DNA of 64,000 nucleotides, taken from assembly GCA_028284605.1 (NCBI GenBank), contig JANQRL010000040.1, forward strand, positions 50,651 through 114,650. Direction: 5' to 3'. A program made the translations under genes and the position numbers. This DNA is from Paracoccaceae bacterium (GTDB lineage: Bacteria > Pseudomonadota > Alphaproteobacteria > Rhodobacterales > Rhodobacteraceae). The notes below the pieces were generated by a model that saw only the letters and a list, made by a program, of their open reading frames with translations, did no database searches and was not told the origin of the DNA. Below, piece by piece: positions 1 to 8,660 of the stretch. Numbering within the stretch: position 1 is the stretch's first letter; every line of letters starts with the position of its first letter.

Positions 1-484
1 GGTGGCTGGTGTCGCCCGCTGTCACCGCGCGCGCGGGCCGGCCCTCGGCCTCGAACACGCAGCCGCCGTCGATGACCGCATAGACCTCCTCGGCGGCATG
101 CCGGTGCCAGGGGTAGCGCAGACCCGGGCCCCAATAGGCCACGAAGGCCACCAGATCATCGGTTCGGAAATGGCCCGTGGGCCCTAGAAGCTCGAACCAG
201 CCGTAGCGCGCCAGAAAGTCCGCCCCGACCTGATCTTCGGTATAGGTGAGCAGCCAGTCGATGCGATCTGCCGCCCCGACCACGGCCTCCGCCAGCGCGG
301 CCCCCGCGCCACTCGCCGCGCCAGACGGAACATCGCGCGCGAGCTGCACCAGCGCCGGGACCGGGTTGGGGGCCTTGTCCGCGCGGTCCGGGGCCTCGGG
401 CAGGTCGCGAAACGCCGCAAGCGCCGGGGTCGCACCAACAAAGGCCCGCGCCGCCCCATAGAGCCGCCCTAGAGGATCGGTCAC
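1..484 (-). CDS. DMSP lyase-like cupin protein (DddQ-type), 3' end cut by window edge
   Basis: 161 codons are visible from a GTG start at 484, which overlaps the TGA of the upstream alcohol dehydrogenase gene (GTGA). Residues 121-140 (GLRYPWHRHAAEEVYAVIDG) match the cupin motif 1 pattern G-X5-H-X-H-X3-E-X6-G exactly. The metal ligands would be H127, H129 and E133, and the visible part ends at a further His (161) that may belong to motif 2. The helical N-terminal segment followed by this cupin is what DMSP-lyase family proteins look like; these cleave dimethylsulfoniopropionate to dimethylsulfide and acrylate. The gene is last in a three-gene operon with a DMGDH-type demethylase and a dehydrogenase. 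Activity on DMSP is inferred from family; another role for the cupin is possible. The C-terminus is not in the window. Confidence 0.72.
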   Translation of the reverse strand, partial: MTDPLGRLYGAARAFVGATPALAAFRDLPEAPDRADKAPNPVPALVQLARDVPSGAASGAGAALAEAVVGAADRIDWLLTYTEDQVGADFLARYGWFELLGPTGHFRTDDLVAFVAYWGPGLRYPWHRHAAEEVYAVIDGGCVFEAEGRPARAVTAGDTSH

Positions 485-1560
485 GGCACCACCACGATGT
501 TGCCGGTATGGGCTTTGGCGATGAAGGCGGATTGCGCCGCGCGCAGCTCTTCGAGTGGATAGGTGGCGGCCAGGGCCGGCCTGATCTCGCCCGCCTCGAT
601 ATAGCGGATCAAGGCCGGCATTACCTCCGGGTCGATCACCGTAGAGCCCGTGAAGGTCAGATCGCGCAGATAGAAGGTGCGCAGATCGAACTCCACGATG
701 GGCCCGGCAATGGCGCCGGAACAGGTATAGCGCCCGCCCCGGGCCAGAACCTCGATCAGCCGCGGCCAATAGGGCCCGCCGACGACATCCGCCACGACGC
801 TGATCTCTTCGCCGCCCAAAGCGGCGGTGAGATCCTCCGGCGCCCGCGGCAGGATGCGGTCGGGGCCGAGTTCGGCCACGTTCGCATGTTTCGCTTCCGA
901 GGCCATGGCGATCACCCGCGCCCCGCGCCGCTTGGCGAGCTGCACCAGCGCGCCTCCGACCCCGCCGGAGGCGCCCGGGACCAGCACCGTGTCGGCGCCC
1001 GTCACCCCGGCCCGGGTCAGCATCCCTTCGGCGGTGGAATAGGAGCAGGAGAAGGTGGCGAGTTCCGCATCGCTCAACTCCGACCGCACCACGAGCGCAT
1101 TCCGCGCCGGGATCACCGTGTATTCGGCGAAGCCTCCGTCCCGTTCGGAGCCGAAATAGCCCGTCTTCGCCTTGTTCCCGGGGTCCTCGGGATCGCGCAG
1201 CCAATTGTCGGTGATGACCCGCTCGCCGATCCGCGCCCCGTCGACGCCGCCGCCCACCGCCACGATCTCGCCGCATGCATCGGCGCCCTGAATGCGCGGA
1301 AAGGCGATGGGCGCGCCGCCCCAGGACGGGTCCTCCTCCGCCGGCGTGCCGGAGGCCGCGCCCGTCGCCCCGGTCACCGCCTTGGAATACCAGCCGACCC
1401 GGGTGTTCACATCCGTATTGTTGAGCCCGCACGCCCCGACCCGGATCAGCACCTCGCCCGGGCCGGGATCGGGGCGCGGCCAGTCGGGGCGAAAGACGAT
1501 CCGGTCGATATCGCCATGGCCCATCGTCACCATGGCGCGCATGGTGGCGGGCAGGGTCAT
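481..1560 (-). CDS. zinc-type alcohol dehydrogenase family protein (MDR superfamily)
   Basis: 359 aa, medium-chain dehydrogenase/reductase. An N-terminal GroES-like domain (with GPGEVLIRVGACGLNNTD) precedes a Rossmann domain with the nucleotide motif GASGGVGGALVQLAKRRG near residue 200. These enzymes oxidise alcohols or reduce enones/acrylyl-CoA with NAD(P)H. The structural-zinc cysteine cluster of classical ADHs is not evident, so it may be closer to the quinone-reductase side of the family. The start ATG (1560) overlaps the stop of the DMGDH-like gene, and its own stop overlaps the cupin start, so the three are translationally coupled. A role in handling a product of DMSP or betaine breakdown is inferred from position only. 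Confidence 0.85.
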   Translation of the reverse strand: MTLPATMRAMVTMGHGDIDRIVFRPDWPRPDPGPGEVLIRVGACGLNNTDVNTRVGWYSKAVTGATGAASGTPAEEDPSWGGAPIAFPRIQGADACGEIVAVGGGVDGARIGERVITDNWLRDPEDPGNKAKTGYFGSERDGGFAEYTVIPARNALVVRSELSDAELATFSCSYSTAEGMLTRAGVTGADTVLVPGASGGVGGALVQLAKRRGARVIAMASEAKHANVAELGPDRILPRAPEDLTAALGGEEISVVADVVGGPYWPRLIEVLARGGRYTCSGAIAGPIVEFDLRTFYLRDLTFTGSTVIDPEVMPALIRYIEAGEIRPALAATYPLEELRAAQSAFIAKAHTGNIVVVP

Positions 1561-4040
1561 TGCGCGGCCTCCGCCACGGCATCGACCCGGGGCAGGAGGC
1601 TTTCCGGATCGTAGGCCGGCGCCCCGAGCACCTTCGCGGCGCGCGGTTCCCCGGCGATCACCACCTCCAACGCGGTGCCCGGCACGGCGGCCGCCGGCGC
1701 GATATAGGCGAAGGCCAGAACCTTACCGACGCTGTGCCCATAGGCGACCGAGGCGGTGGAGCCCACAACCCGGCCGTCGTGCAAGACCGCCTCACCGCCA
1801 TGGCCATCATCCACCCCGTCCGGGGCGATCTCCAGATAAGCGCAAATCCAGGGCATCGCATCGCGACCCGCCAGCGTCGCCTCCTTACCGAGATACGCCT
1901 TGTCCACGCGCACGAAGCGCATCACGTCGGCCTCGGGTAGGGTGACCTCGTTCGTCAGTTCCCCGGCGCCCTTGAACCCCTTCTCCATCCGCAGGGCGTT
2001 CATCGCGAAGGAGCCATAGTCCGCGATCCCATGGGCCTGCCCGGCACTCGACAGCGCCTCATAGACATCGCGGCAGGCGGCGTTCGGCATGTGCAGCTCC
2101 CAGCCCAGCTCCCCGGCATAGGACATCCGCAAGGCCCAGACCTCCTGGCCCGCGACACGGATGCGCTGGCCAGAGAGCCAGCGGAAGCTGCGATTGTCCA
2201 GCGGCGCCTCGGTGCAGGCCGCGAGCACGTCGCGGGCACGGGGGCCGTTCAGCGCCAGGGCCGCCCAATCCTCGGACAGATCGGTGACCCGAACCTCGCC
2301 GATCCGGGCGCCCGAATTTTCGACGAAAATTCGCCCCCCCGCGAGGTGATCGAGCAGCCGCTGAGCAAAGAACGCGGCGCAGACCAGATAATACCGGTCC
2401 TCCGCCATCCGCACGATGGTCGTCTCCAGCTCGATCCGCCCGCGCCGGTTCAGCATATGGGTCAGGGTGATCGACCCGTCCTTCTGCGGCATCCGGTTCG
2501 CCGTCAGCCGGTCGAGCAGATCGTGGGCCCCCGGCCCTTCCACCAGCACCTTGGTGAAGGCGGTCACATCCATGATCCCGACCCGCTCGCGCACCGCCCG
2601 GACCTCTTCGCCGACGATCTCGTCCACCACATTGCGGCGGAAGGAATAATGATCCTGCTGCGCCACACCGCCCCTGGCAAACCAGCGCGGGCGCTCGAAG
2701 CCATAGACCTCCTCATGGACCGCGCCCTTCCCCTTCAGCACCTCATGGAGCGGCGAGGGCTTCACCGGGCGCCCGGCGAGGCGGTTGAAATGGGGAAACG
2801 GGATCTCGTGGCGCAGGCAGTAATCCTCCTTCGCCTTCACCACCTGCCACTCTTTCGTCGCGTAAGGTCCAAACCGGCGCGGGTCATACTCCCGCATCGA
2901 GATATCGGCCGCGCCATGGACCATCCAGCGCGCCAGTTCCCGGGTCAGGCCGGGCCCCCAGCCGATCCCGATCTGGGTGCCGCAGCAGCACCAGTAATTC
3001 CGCACCTCTGGCGCCGGACCGATCAGCGGATTACCGTCCGGCGGATGGCTGATCGCGCCATGGACCTCCCGCGTGATCCCCAGTTCGGCAAAGATCGGCA
3101 TCCGGTCGAGTGCGGCCTCCAGCCACGGCATCACCCGGTCGTAATCGGCATCGAAAAGCTCGTTCTCCGCCTCCCAGGGGCAGTGATCCTCCCAGACCGT
3201 ATTGGGGTTCTCCTTCTCATAGATGCCGATCAGCCCGCGCTTTTGCTCCATCCGGATATAGCCCGAGACCAGACGGTCATCGCGGATCACCGGCAATTCG
3301 CGGTCCAGCGCGTCGAACTCCGGCACGTTCTCGGTGACGAAGTAATGGTGCGTCATCGAGGTCATCGGCAATTGCAGCCCGGACCATTCCCCCATCTGCC
3401 GCGCATAGGTGCCGCCGGCATTGACGACGTGCTCGCAGCGGATCGTCCCCTTCTCGGTCTTCACCACCCACTCGCCCCCCGGCGCCTGGGTGATGTTCGT
3501 CGCCCGGCAGCGGCGAATGATCCGCGCGCCAAGCTGACGGGCCCCGGCGGCCAGCGCCATGGTGACGTTCGTCGGATCGACATGGCCGTCATCGGGGGTG
3601 TGGAGCGCGCCGAGCACCCCGCCCAGATTGTAGAACGGATGCAACTGCCGGATGCGATCCGGCCCGACCAGTTCGATATTGAACCCCAGCGACCGCCCGA
3701 CCGACAGCGTGTGCCGCAGCCAGTCCATCTCATCCTCGGTATAGGCCAGCCGGAACGACCCGCAGCCATGCCAGGTCACCGCCTGCCCGGTCTCCGCCTC
3801 CAAGGCGCCGGAATAGAGCCCGATATTGTAGTCGACGCATTTGCCGAGCCCGAAGGAACTCGTCGAATGGGTGATCTGCCCGGCGGCGTGCCAGGTGGAC
3901 CCGCTGGTCAGCTCCGCCTTTTCCAGGAGCACCACATCGCGCCAGCCCTCATGGGCGAGATGATAGGCCAGGCCGCAGCCCATGATACCGCCGCCGACGA
4001 TGACGACACGGGCGCTGGTGGGAAACTCGGACGGGGACAT
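1557..4040 (-). CDS. FAD-dependent dimethylglycine/sarcosine dehydrogenase-like protein with GcvT domain
   Basis: 827 aa. The N-terminal DAO-type FAD domain carries GGGIMG at residues 16-21 and a GSTWHAAGQ segment typical of DMGDH/SarDH proteins, where a nearby His holds the covalent flavin. The C-terminal half (about residue 440 on) is a GcvT/aminomethyltransferase fold that passes the C1 unit to tetrahydrofolate. The family oxidatively demethylates N-methylated glycine derivatives. I chose ATG 4040 over the in-frame TTG at 4046 because AGAAGG lies 7 bases upstream of the ATG. First gene of the operon with the alcohol dehydrogenase and the DddQ-like cupin. Its promoter region (4041-4136) holds the element shared with the RpiR gene at 15920. 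The exact substrate is unknown. Confidence 0.88.
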   Translation of the reverse strand: MSPSEFPTSARVVIVGGGIMGCGLAYHLAHEGWRDVVLLEKAELTSGSTWHAAGQITHSTSSFGLGKCVDYNIGLYSGALEAETGQAVTWHGCGSFRLAYTEDEMDWLRHTLSVGRSLGFNIELVGPDRIRQLHPFYNLGGVLGALHTPDDGHVDPTNVTMALAAGARQLGARIIRRCRATNITQAPGGEWVVKTEKGTIRCEHVVNAGGTYARQMGEWSGLQLPMTSMTHHYFVTENVPEFDALDRELPVIRDDRLVSGYIRMEQKRGLIGIYEKENPNTVWEDHCPWEAENELFDADYDRVMPWLEAALDRMPIFAELGITREVHGAISHPPDGNPLIGPAPEVRNYWCCCGTQIGIGWGPGLTRELARWMVHGAADISMREYDPRRFGPYATKEWQVVKAKEDYCLRHEIPFPHFNRLAGRPVKPSPLHEVLKGKGAVHEEVYGFERPRWFARGGVAQQDHYSFRRNVVDEIVGEEVRAVRERVGIMDVTAFTKVLVEGPGAHDLLDRLTANRMPQKDGSITLTHMLNRRGRIELETTIVRMAEDRYYLVCAAFFAQRLLDHLAGGRIFVENSGARIGEVRVTDLSEDWAALALNGPRARDVLAACTEAPLDNRSFRWLSGQRIRVAGQEVWALRMSYAGELGWELHMPNAACRDVYEALSSAGQAHGIADYGSFAMNALRMEKGFKGAGELTNEVTLPEADVMRFVRVDKAYLGKEATLAGRDAMPWICAYLEIAPDGVDDGHGGEAVLHDGRVVGSTASVAYGHSVGKVLAFAYIAPAAAVPGTALEVVIAGEPRAAKVLGAPAYDPESLLPRVDAVAEAAQ

Positions 4041-4087
4041 GGGCAAGCCTTCTCGGGAGGGGACCCCGAGAGGCTACTCGCACAAAC

Positions 4088-4122
4088 ATACCAAACGCAA
4101 TCCCGAATGGCACAAATGTATC
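4088..4122. promoter_or_regulatory. candidate RpiR operator upstream of the DMGDH-like operon
   Basis: The 35-base block matches 15905-15939 at 26 positions without gaps: ATACC, 5 variable bases, CAATC, 2 variable, GAATGG, 1 variable, ACA, 1 variable, ATGTATC. The outer ATAC/GTAT and inner CAATC/GAATG pairs are inverted with near-common centres, as expected for a dimeric regulator. It lies 48-82 bases upstream of the ATG at 4040 (minus strand). The other copy sits at the start of the RpiR regulator gene, so that protein is the likely ligand. Binding itself is inference. Confidence 0.55.
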
Positions 4123-4136
4123 CTCGTCGCCCGCGC

Positions 4137-5018
4137 CTACAGCAGCCCGTCGGGTAGCGCCTGCTGCGACCGCGCGTCGATGCGGCGGAACCAGAAGGTG
4201 AGGATCGTCGCGGTGATCACGATGAAGAGCGAATAGAGCACCGGTAGCGCCAGGATCGCCTGCTGCTCTTCGCCCGAGAAGGTCAGCACGACGAGCGCCA
4301 CGGCCAGCGGCCCGTTCTGGATGCCGGTCTCCAGCGCGATGGTCCGCACGTTCCTCGGATGCAGCCGCAGTGCGGAGGCGAACCCGTAGCCCACCCCGAT
4401 CCCCAGAAGCCCGATCCCTATGGCGGCCATGAAGACGGCGGGCGGCGTGGTCATCAGAAAGCCCCAGTTCCGCGGCACCCAGCTCACCAGCAGGAACAGG
4501 ATGAAGAAGATGCCAAGCGCGGAGCCGCCCAATTCCACCAGCGCGCCGACATTCGCGTTCCACTTCCGGAGCGCCATGCCGATCCCCACCGGCACCAGCA
4601 GGATCAGCAGGACCCCGATGATGTCCCCGGCCGGGATATCGACATTAAGCCCCGCCGCATAAAGCACCAGCAGGAGCGGGATCAGGATCACCCCGAAGAT
4701 CGTGGAGGTCACCGTCATCAGCACCGACAGCGCCAGATTGCCCTTGGAAAAATAGGTGAAGATGTTCGAAGTCGTGCCCCCGGGCATACAGCCCATGATC
4801 AGAAGCCCGATCTTCACCGGATCGCTCACCGGCAGGACCAGCGCGAGGGTGAAGGCGGTGAGCGGCATGATCCCGTATTGCGAGGCGAGCCCGATGAAGA
4901 GCCCATAGGGCCGCTTCAGCGCCAGGGTGAAATCCTTGAAGGTCAGCGACGCCCCCATGCCGAGCATAATGACGGCCATCATGATGGCGAGGATCGCCTG
5001 TTCGAGCGGTCCGACCAT
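4137..5018 (-). CDS. bile acid:Na+ symporter (BASS) family transporter
   Basis: 293 aa, almost entirely hydrophobic, with 8-10 predicted membrane spans. The segment around MGCMPGGTTSNIFTYFSKGN is the conserved, sodium-site-bearing part of BASS/SBF proteins. Members move organic anions (bile acids, pantoate, glycolate, pyruvate, sulfonates) with Na+. ATG at 5018 lies three bases past the end of the upstream acyl-CoA ligase gene, so the two are co-transcribed; the DMGDH-like gene downstream has its own promoter region. The cargo cannot be told from sequence. The co-operonic acid-CoA ligase suggests an organic acid. Confidence 0.85.
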   Translation of the reverse strand: MVGPLEQAILAIMMAVIMLGMGASLTFKDFTLALKRPYGLFIGLASQYGIMPLTAFTLALVLPVSDPVKIGLLIMGCMPGGTTSNIFTYFSKGNLALSVLMTVTSTIFGVILIPLLLVLYAAGLNVDIPAGDIIGVLLILLVPVGIGMALRKWNANVGALVELGGSALGIFFILFLLVSWVPRNWGFLMTTPPAVFMAAIGIGLLGIGVGYGFASALRLHPRNVRTIALETGIQNGPLAVALVVLTFSGEEQQAILALPVLYSLFIVITATILTFWFRRIDARSQQALPDGLL

Positions 5019-5021
5019 GGC

Positions 5022-6752
5022 TCAGGCCTCCTTCAGCTCGGGATGGGCGGCAAGCTCCTCGTCGCGCAGGTCCTTGCGGAGGATCTTGCCCACATTGGAT
5101 TTCGGCAGCTCGTCGCGGAACTCCACCTGTTTCGGCACCTTGTAGCCGGTCAGGACCGAGCGGCAGAACTTGCGCACATCGTCCACGGTGATCGACGGGT
5201 CCTCGCGCACCACGAAGGCCTTCACCGCCTCGCCCTGCTCGCCGTCCGGAATACCGATCACGGCGCTTTCGACCACGCCTTCCATCCGGGCCAGGCAATC
5301 CTCGATCTCATTGGGGAAGACGTTGAAGCCGGACACCACGATCATGTCCTTCTTGCGGTCGACGATGCGCAGGAACCCCTCCTCGTCCATCGTCGCGATA
5401 TCCCCGGTGCGGAAGAACCCGTCCGGCGTCATCACCCGGGAGGTCTCGTCTTCGCGCAGCCAGTAGCCCGCCATCACCTGCGGCCCCCGGACCGCCAGTT
5501 CCCCCGGATCGCCCCTGGGCACGTCATGGCCCGCATCGTCCAAAAGCCGCACCTCCGTCGACGGCATCGGCAGACCGATCGTGCCGATCCGGGCAGCCCC
5601 GATCGGGTTCCCGCTGACCACCGGCGCCGTCTCGGTCAGCCCGTAGCCCTCGACGATATGGGTGCCGGTCATGTCGAACCAGCGCTCCGCCACGGCCTGG
5701 TGCAGGGCCATGCCGCCGGCGAAACTCGCCTTCAGGGATTTCGGCGGGCGTTCCGAGAACCAGAACTCGTTCATCAGCCCGTTGAAGAGCGTGTTGACGC
5801 CGACGATCCAGCTCACCTTGTAGTTCTCAAAGGCGCGCCGGACATTGCCCAGGGGCCGCGGGTTCGGCACCAGCAGGTTGCGCCCGCCGAGCCAGTAGAA
5901 CCCCAGCAGGTTCAGGGTGAAGGCCAGGATGTGATAGGTCGGGATCGCGGTCAGGACGACCTCTTCCCCCTTCTCCACATGGCTGTCGATCCAGGTCATC
6001 GCCTGGGCCATGTTCATCACGATATTGCCGTGGGTCAGGACCGCGCCCTTGCTGACGCCCGTGGTGCCGCCGGTATATTGCAGCGCCGCCACCGCCGCGC
6101 CGGTCAGATGGCCGGCATAGCCGTCGACATCGCCGCCCGCCGCGCGGCCCTTCTCCAGTGCCTGGGGCAAGCGCTCATGGGGGATCGTGACGGGCTGGAT
6201 CGTCCGGTCCCAGTGCGTCTGGATCAGGCTGATCACCCCGCGCACCGCCCGCGGCATGAATTCCGGCACCCGGGTCACCACGACATGGGGCACCTCGTAA
6301 TGCTGGAACGCCTCGGCCAGCTTGTCGGTGAACATGTCGACGATGACGAGGACCTTGGGATGCGCGTCCTTGAGCTGATGGCCCATCTCGCGCGCGGTGT
6401 AGAGCGGGTTGATGTTGACGAGCGTGCAGCCCGCCTTGAAGACCCCGAAGGCCACGACCGGGATCGGCAGCGAGTTCGGCGCCTGGAGCGCCACACGGTC
6501 ACCCTCTTCGAGCTTCAGCACCTCGCGCAGGTAGCGGGCGAAATCGTCGGACATGGCGTCGACCTGGTTGTAGGTCAGGTCGCCGAACATCCCGTTCGGC
6601 ATCACCGCAGTATAGGCGATCCGGTCGCCATAGGTCTCGGCGGCGATCCGGACGAGGTCGGCCAGCGTGTCGAAGGGCGGTTTCTCGACATGCTCCGGCA
6701 CCCCGTCGGGATAGCTCGAAAGCCACGGCTTCGCCTCATGGCCTGCGGTCAT
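5022..6752 (-). CDS. fadD: long-chain/medium-chain acyl-CoA ligase (AMP-forming)
   Basis: 576 aa ANL-superfamily enzyme. ATP/AMP motif A5 region YTGGTTGVSKG is at residues 226-236, followed by GYGLTET near 365 and, in the C-terminal half, the hinge/TGD segment (FFRTGDIATMDEEG then RIVDRKKDMIVVSG) and the catalytic lysine region near the end. It activates carboxylic acids with ATP to acyl-adenylates and then CoA thioesters, in the cytoplasm or at the inner membrane. ATG 6752 was chosen because GGAGGAG is placed just upstream; the reading frame is open further upstream but without family similarity. Co-operonic with the BASS transporter. Chain-length preference is unknown, so the symbol is by family only. 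Confidence 0.85.
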   Translation of the reverse strand: MTAGHEAKPWLSSYPDGVPEHVEKPPFDTLADLVRIAAETYGDRIAYTAVMPNGMFGDLTYNQVDAMSDDFARYLREVLKLEEGDRVALQAPNSLPIPVVAFGVFKAGCTLVNINPLYTAREMGHQLKDAHPKVLVIVDMFTDKLAEAFQHYEVPHVVVTRVPEFMPRAVRGVISLIQTHWDRTIQPVTIPHERLPQALEKGRAAGGDVDGYAGHLTGAAVAALQYTGGTTGVSKGAVLTHGNIVMNMAQAMTWIDSHVEKGEEVVLTAIPTYHILAFTLNLLGFYWLGGRNLLVPNPRPLGNVRRAFENYKVSWIVGVNTLFNGLMNEFWFSERPPKSLKASFAGGMALHQAVAERWFDMTGTHIVEGYGLTETAPVVSGNPIGAARIGTIGLPMPSTEVRLLDDAGHDVPRGDPGELAVRGPQVMAGYWLREDETSRVMTPDGFFRTGDIATMDEEGFLRIVDRKKDMIVVSGFNVFPNEIEDCLARMEGVVESAVIGIPDGEQGEAVKAFVVREDPSITVDDVRKFCRSVLTGYKVPKQVEFRDELPKSNVGKILRKDLRDEELAAHPELKEA

Positions 6753-7060
6753 GCGGTCTCCTCCCTTCCCTGCCCCGCAGGTCTTCGGCTGCGGTTCGGC
6801 GGACTGTGCCCCGAAACGGGGCCCCATTCCAGACAGAATGCCGCAGGTAACCCGCGCAAGCAGTGGAAATGACCTAACGTTTCGGCGGCGCTCTGCGGGG
6901 GCCACCGGCAACGGCCCGTCGACGGGCCGTGATCACGCGCTTGCGCAAGCGCGTTTCAAAGCGCCGCCTGCGGCGCTTCCATAAGGCGCGTCGACGCGCC
7001 TTCCGCCCGGCCCGACCCCGGCGCCTCGGCGGAGATCACCCGGTCCGCCCGCCGCCTACT
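6753..7060. other. intergenic region with a four-palindrome repeat element
   Basis: 308 bases between the divergently oriented 5' end of the acyl-CoA ligase and the 3' end of the glycerate kinase gene. It holds the ligase promoter and leader (immediately left) and the 92-bp palindrome array at 6911-7002. No convincing reading frame is present. Confidence 0.7.
6911..7002. repeat. array of four 20-bp palindromes at exact 24-bp period (copy 1)
   Basis: Palindromes at 6911-6930 (ACGGCCCGTCGACGGGCCGT), 6935-6954 (ACGCGCTTGCGCAAGCGCGT), 6959-6978 (9-bp arms, 2-base centre) and 6983-7002 (AAGGCGCGTCGACGCGCCTT), separated by 4-base spacers (GATC, TTCA, CCAT). Units 1, 2 and 4 are perfect. The same four-unit order recurs at 27525-27617. 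Units 1 and 4 are identical in the two copies, while unit 2 differs in both arms yet stays palindromic. It could act as tandem cruciforms, RNA hairpins at a transcript end, or an array of protein sites. Confidence 0.9.
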
Positions 7061-8326
7061 CTATGGCGCGATCAGAAAGGCTCGGAAGTCGTTGACATTG
7101 GTGCCCGTCGGCCCGGGAACGAACAGATCGCCCAGCGCATCGAAGGCAGTCCAGGCATCGTTGGCCGCCAAGAGCGCGCCGGCATCGCGGCCCAGGACCC
7201 GCAGCCGCGCGGCGCTCCCGCCATCCGCGAAGGCCCCGGCATTGTCCTCGGACCCGTCGATCCCGTCGGTATCGGCGGCGAGCGCCGTGACACCTGCGAC
7301 CCCATCAAGCGCCATCGCCGCGGCAAGCAGGAACTCGGTATTGCGCCCGCCCTTCCCCTGCCCGCGCAGCGTCACCGTCGTCTCGCCCCCGGACAACAGG
7401 ACGATGGGGGCGGCGAAGGGCTCTCCCGTCCCCGCCACATGGGCGGCAAGCGCCGCGTGCATGCGCCCGATCTCCCGCGCCTCGCCCTCGATAGCATCGG
7501 AGAGGATCGCGGCGGGGAGACCCTCGGCCCTGGCGGCGTCGGCGGCGGCGCGAAGCGAAAGCGCCGCGGAGGCGATCACCCGAACCTCATTCCGCGCAAA
7601 GACCGGGTCGTCGGAGCCCGGCGGCTCTTCGGCCCCGTCGAGGGCGGCGCGCAGCGGCTCGGGCAGGTCGATCCGCCAATCCGCGATCGCCGCCCTTGCC
7701 TCCGCGAGCCCCGCCACGCCCGGCACCGTGGGGCCGGAGGCGACCTGGGCGGGATCGTCCCCCGGCACGTCGGAGACCACAAGGCTCACAACCCGCGCCG
7801 GGGCCGCCAGCGCCGCCAGCCGCCCGCCCTTGATCCCGCTCAACGCCGTCCGCACCGCATTCATCGCCGAGATCGGCGCACCCGACGCCAGCAGCGCCGC
7901 GTTCAACGCCTGTTCGTCGTCCAGTGTCAGCCCCGCCGGCGGCGCCGGCAGGAGCGCCGAGCCCCCGCCACAGATCAGCGCCACGACAAGGTCGTCCGGC
8001 CCAAGGCCCGACACGGCAGCGCTCAGCGCCTCTGCGGCTGCGAGCCCCGCCGCGTCCGGCACCGGATGCGCCGCCTCCAGGACCTCGATCCGCTCACAGG
8101 GCACCGCATAGCCGTAGCGGGTCACCACCACCCCCTCGAGTGGCCCGGCCCATATCGCCTCGAACGCCCGGGCGAGCTGCGCCGCGCCCTTGCCCGCCCC
8201 GATCACCACGGTCCGACCCTCGGGCCGCTCCGGCAGGTGCCGCGGCAGGATCACCGCCGGGTCGGCGGCGGCCACGGCGGCCTCGAAAAGCCGGGTCAGA
8301 AGGGCGCGGGCATCCGGATCGATCAT
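7061..8326 (-). CDS. glycerate 2-kinase, MOFRL family (GckA/TtuD type)
   Basis: 420 aa. The N-terminal DUF4147 domain has [14 protein letters not shown] near residue 48 and the [11 protein letters not shown] segment near 115. The C-terminal MOFRL domain has [20 protein letters not shown] and ends [19 protein letters not shown] ... TGTNVNDFR, all hallmarks of the class II glycerate kinases once called hydroxypyruvate reductases. It phosphorylates D-glycerate to 2-phosphoglycerate for serine-cycle, tartrate or glyoxylate metabolism. ATG at 8326 fits the family start; in-frame sequence further upstream has no similarity. A strong Shine-Dalgarno is not visible. Stands alone: the gene downstream is 300 bases away and the next upstream gene is on the opposite strand. 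Confidence 0.9.
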   Translation of the reverse strand: MIDPDARALLTRLFEAAVAAADPAVILPRHLPERPEGRTVVIGAGKGAAQLARAFEAIWAGPLEGVVVTRYGYAVPCERIEVLEAAHPVPDAAGLAAAEALSAAVSGLGPDDLVVALICGGGSALLPAPPAGLTLDDEQALNAALLASGAPISAMNAVRTALSGIKGGRLAALAAPARVVSLVVSDVPGDDPAQVASGPTVPGVAGLAEARAAIADWRIDLPEPLRAALDGAEEPPGSDDPVFARNEVRVIASAALSLRAAADAARAEGLPAAILSDAIEGEAREIGRMHAALAAHVAGTGEPFAAPIVLLSGGETTVTLRGQGKGGRNTEFLLAAAMALDGVAGVTALAADTDGIDGSEDNAGAFADGGSAARLRVLGRDAGALLAANDAWTAFDALGDLFVPGPTGTNVNDFRAFLIAP

Positions 8327-8660
8327 GGTGGCATCGTGCGGCGGCGGCCCGGTGGCCGCAAGACCGGCCGGACCGGCACCGAAATTTGTGATCACACCCC
8401 ACCGGTCACGCCGAAGTGACCGCCGGGCACGCGCCGGACCGCGCACAAGGCCCCCACAGAAAATCCCATTCAGAACAGCGGCTTACCAATTATCTCAACG
8501 TGCCGTTGCCCGGTCAAACTGAGGCAGGAATGCCGCACCGCGCCCCCGCGACGAAAAATCCTAAAATGCCGCTCGGATTTTGTTTGAAAACGCGATCCCG
8601 CAAGCCTAGGTCCGGATCAGGCGGCCATCCACCCCCGAGTCGCCGGAAAGGAGACGAGAC
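8327..8660. other. intergenic region between divergent glycerate kinase and small ORF
   Basis: 334 bases. The AT-richer stretch 8450-8590 probably contains promoters in both directions. A plausible plus-strand sigma70 promoter is TTGAAA (8584-8589), a 17-base spacer and TAGGTC (8607-8612), leading to the small gene at 8661. No RNA gene or conserved element recognised. Confidence 0.4.

Noticed and set aside
2031..4157. Very long plus-strand open frames opposite real genes (also 4359-6872, 10475-14305, 23307-26021 and the minus frame 40001-42358)
   Set aside because: They lie fully antisense to genes with clear family motifs and have compositions rich in Arg, His, Pro and Gly expected from reading GC-rich codons backwards; no domain is recognisable.
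6911..7002. CRISPR array
   Set aside because: The units differ from each other, are each palindromes, and spacers are only 4 bases; there is no direct repeat with unique spacers and no cas gene.
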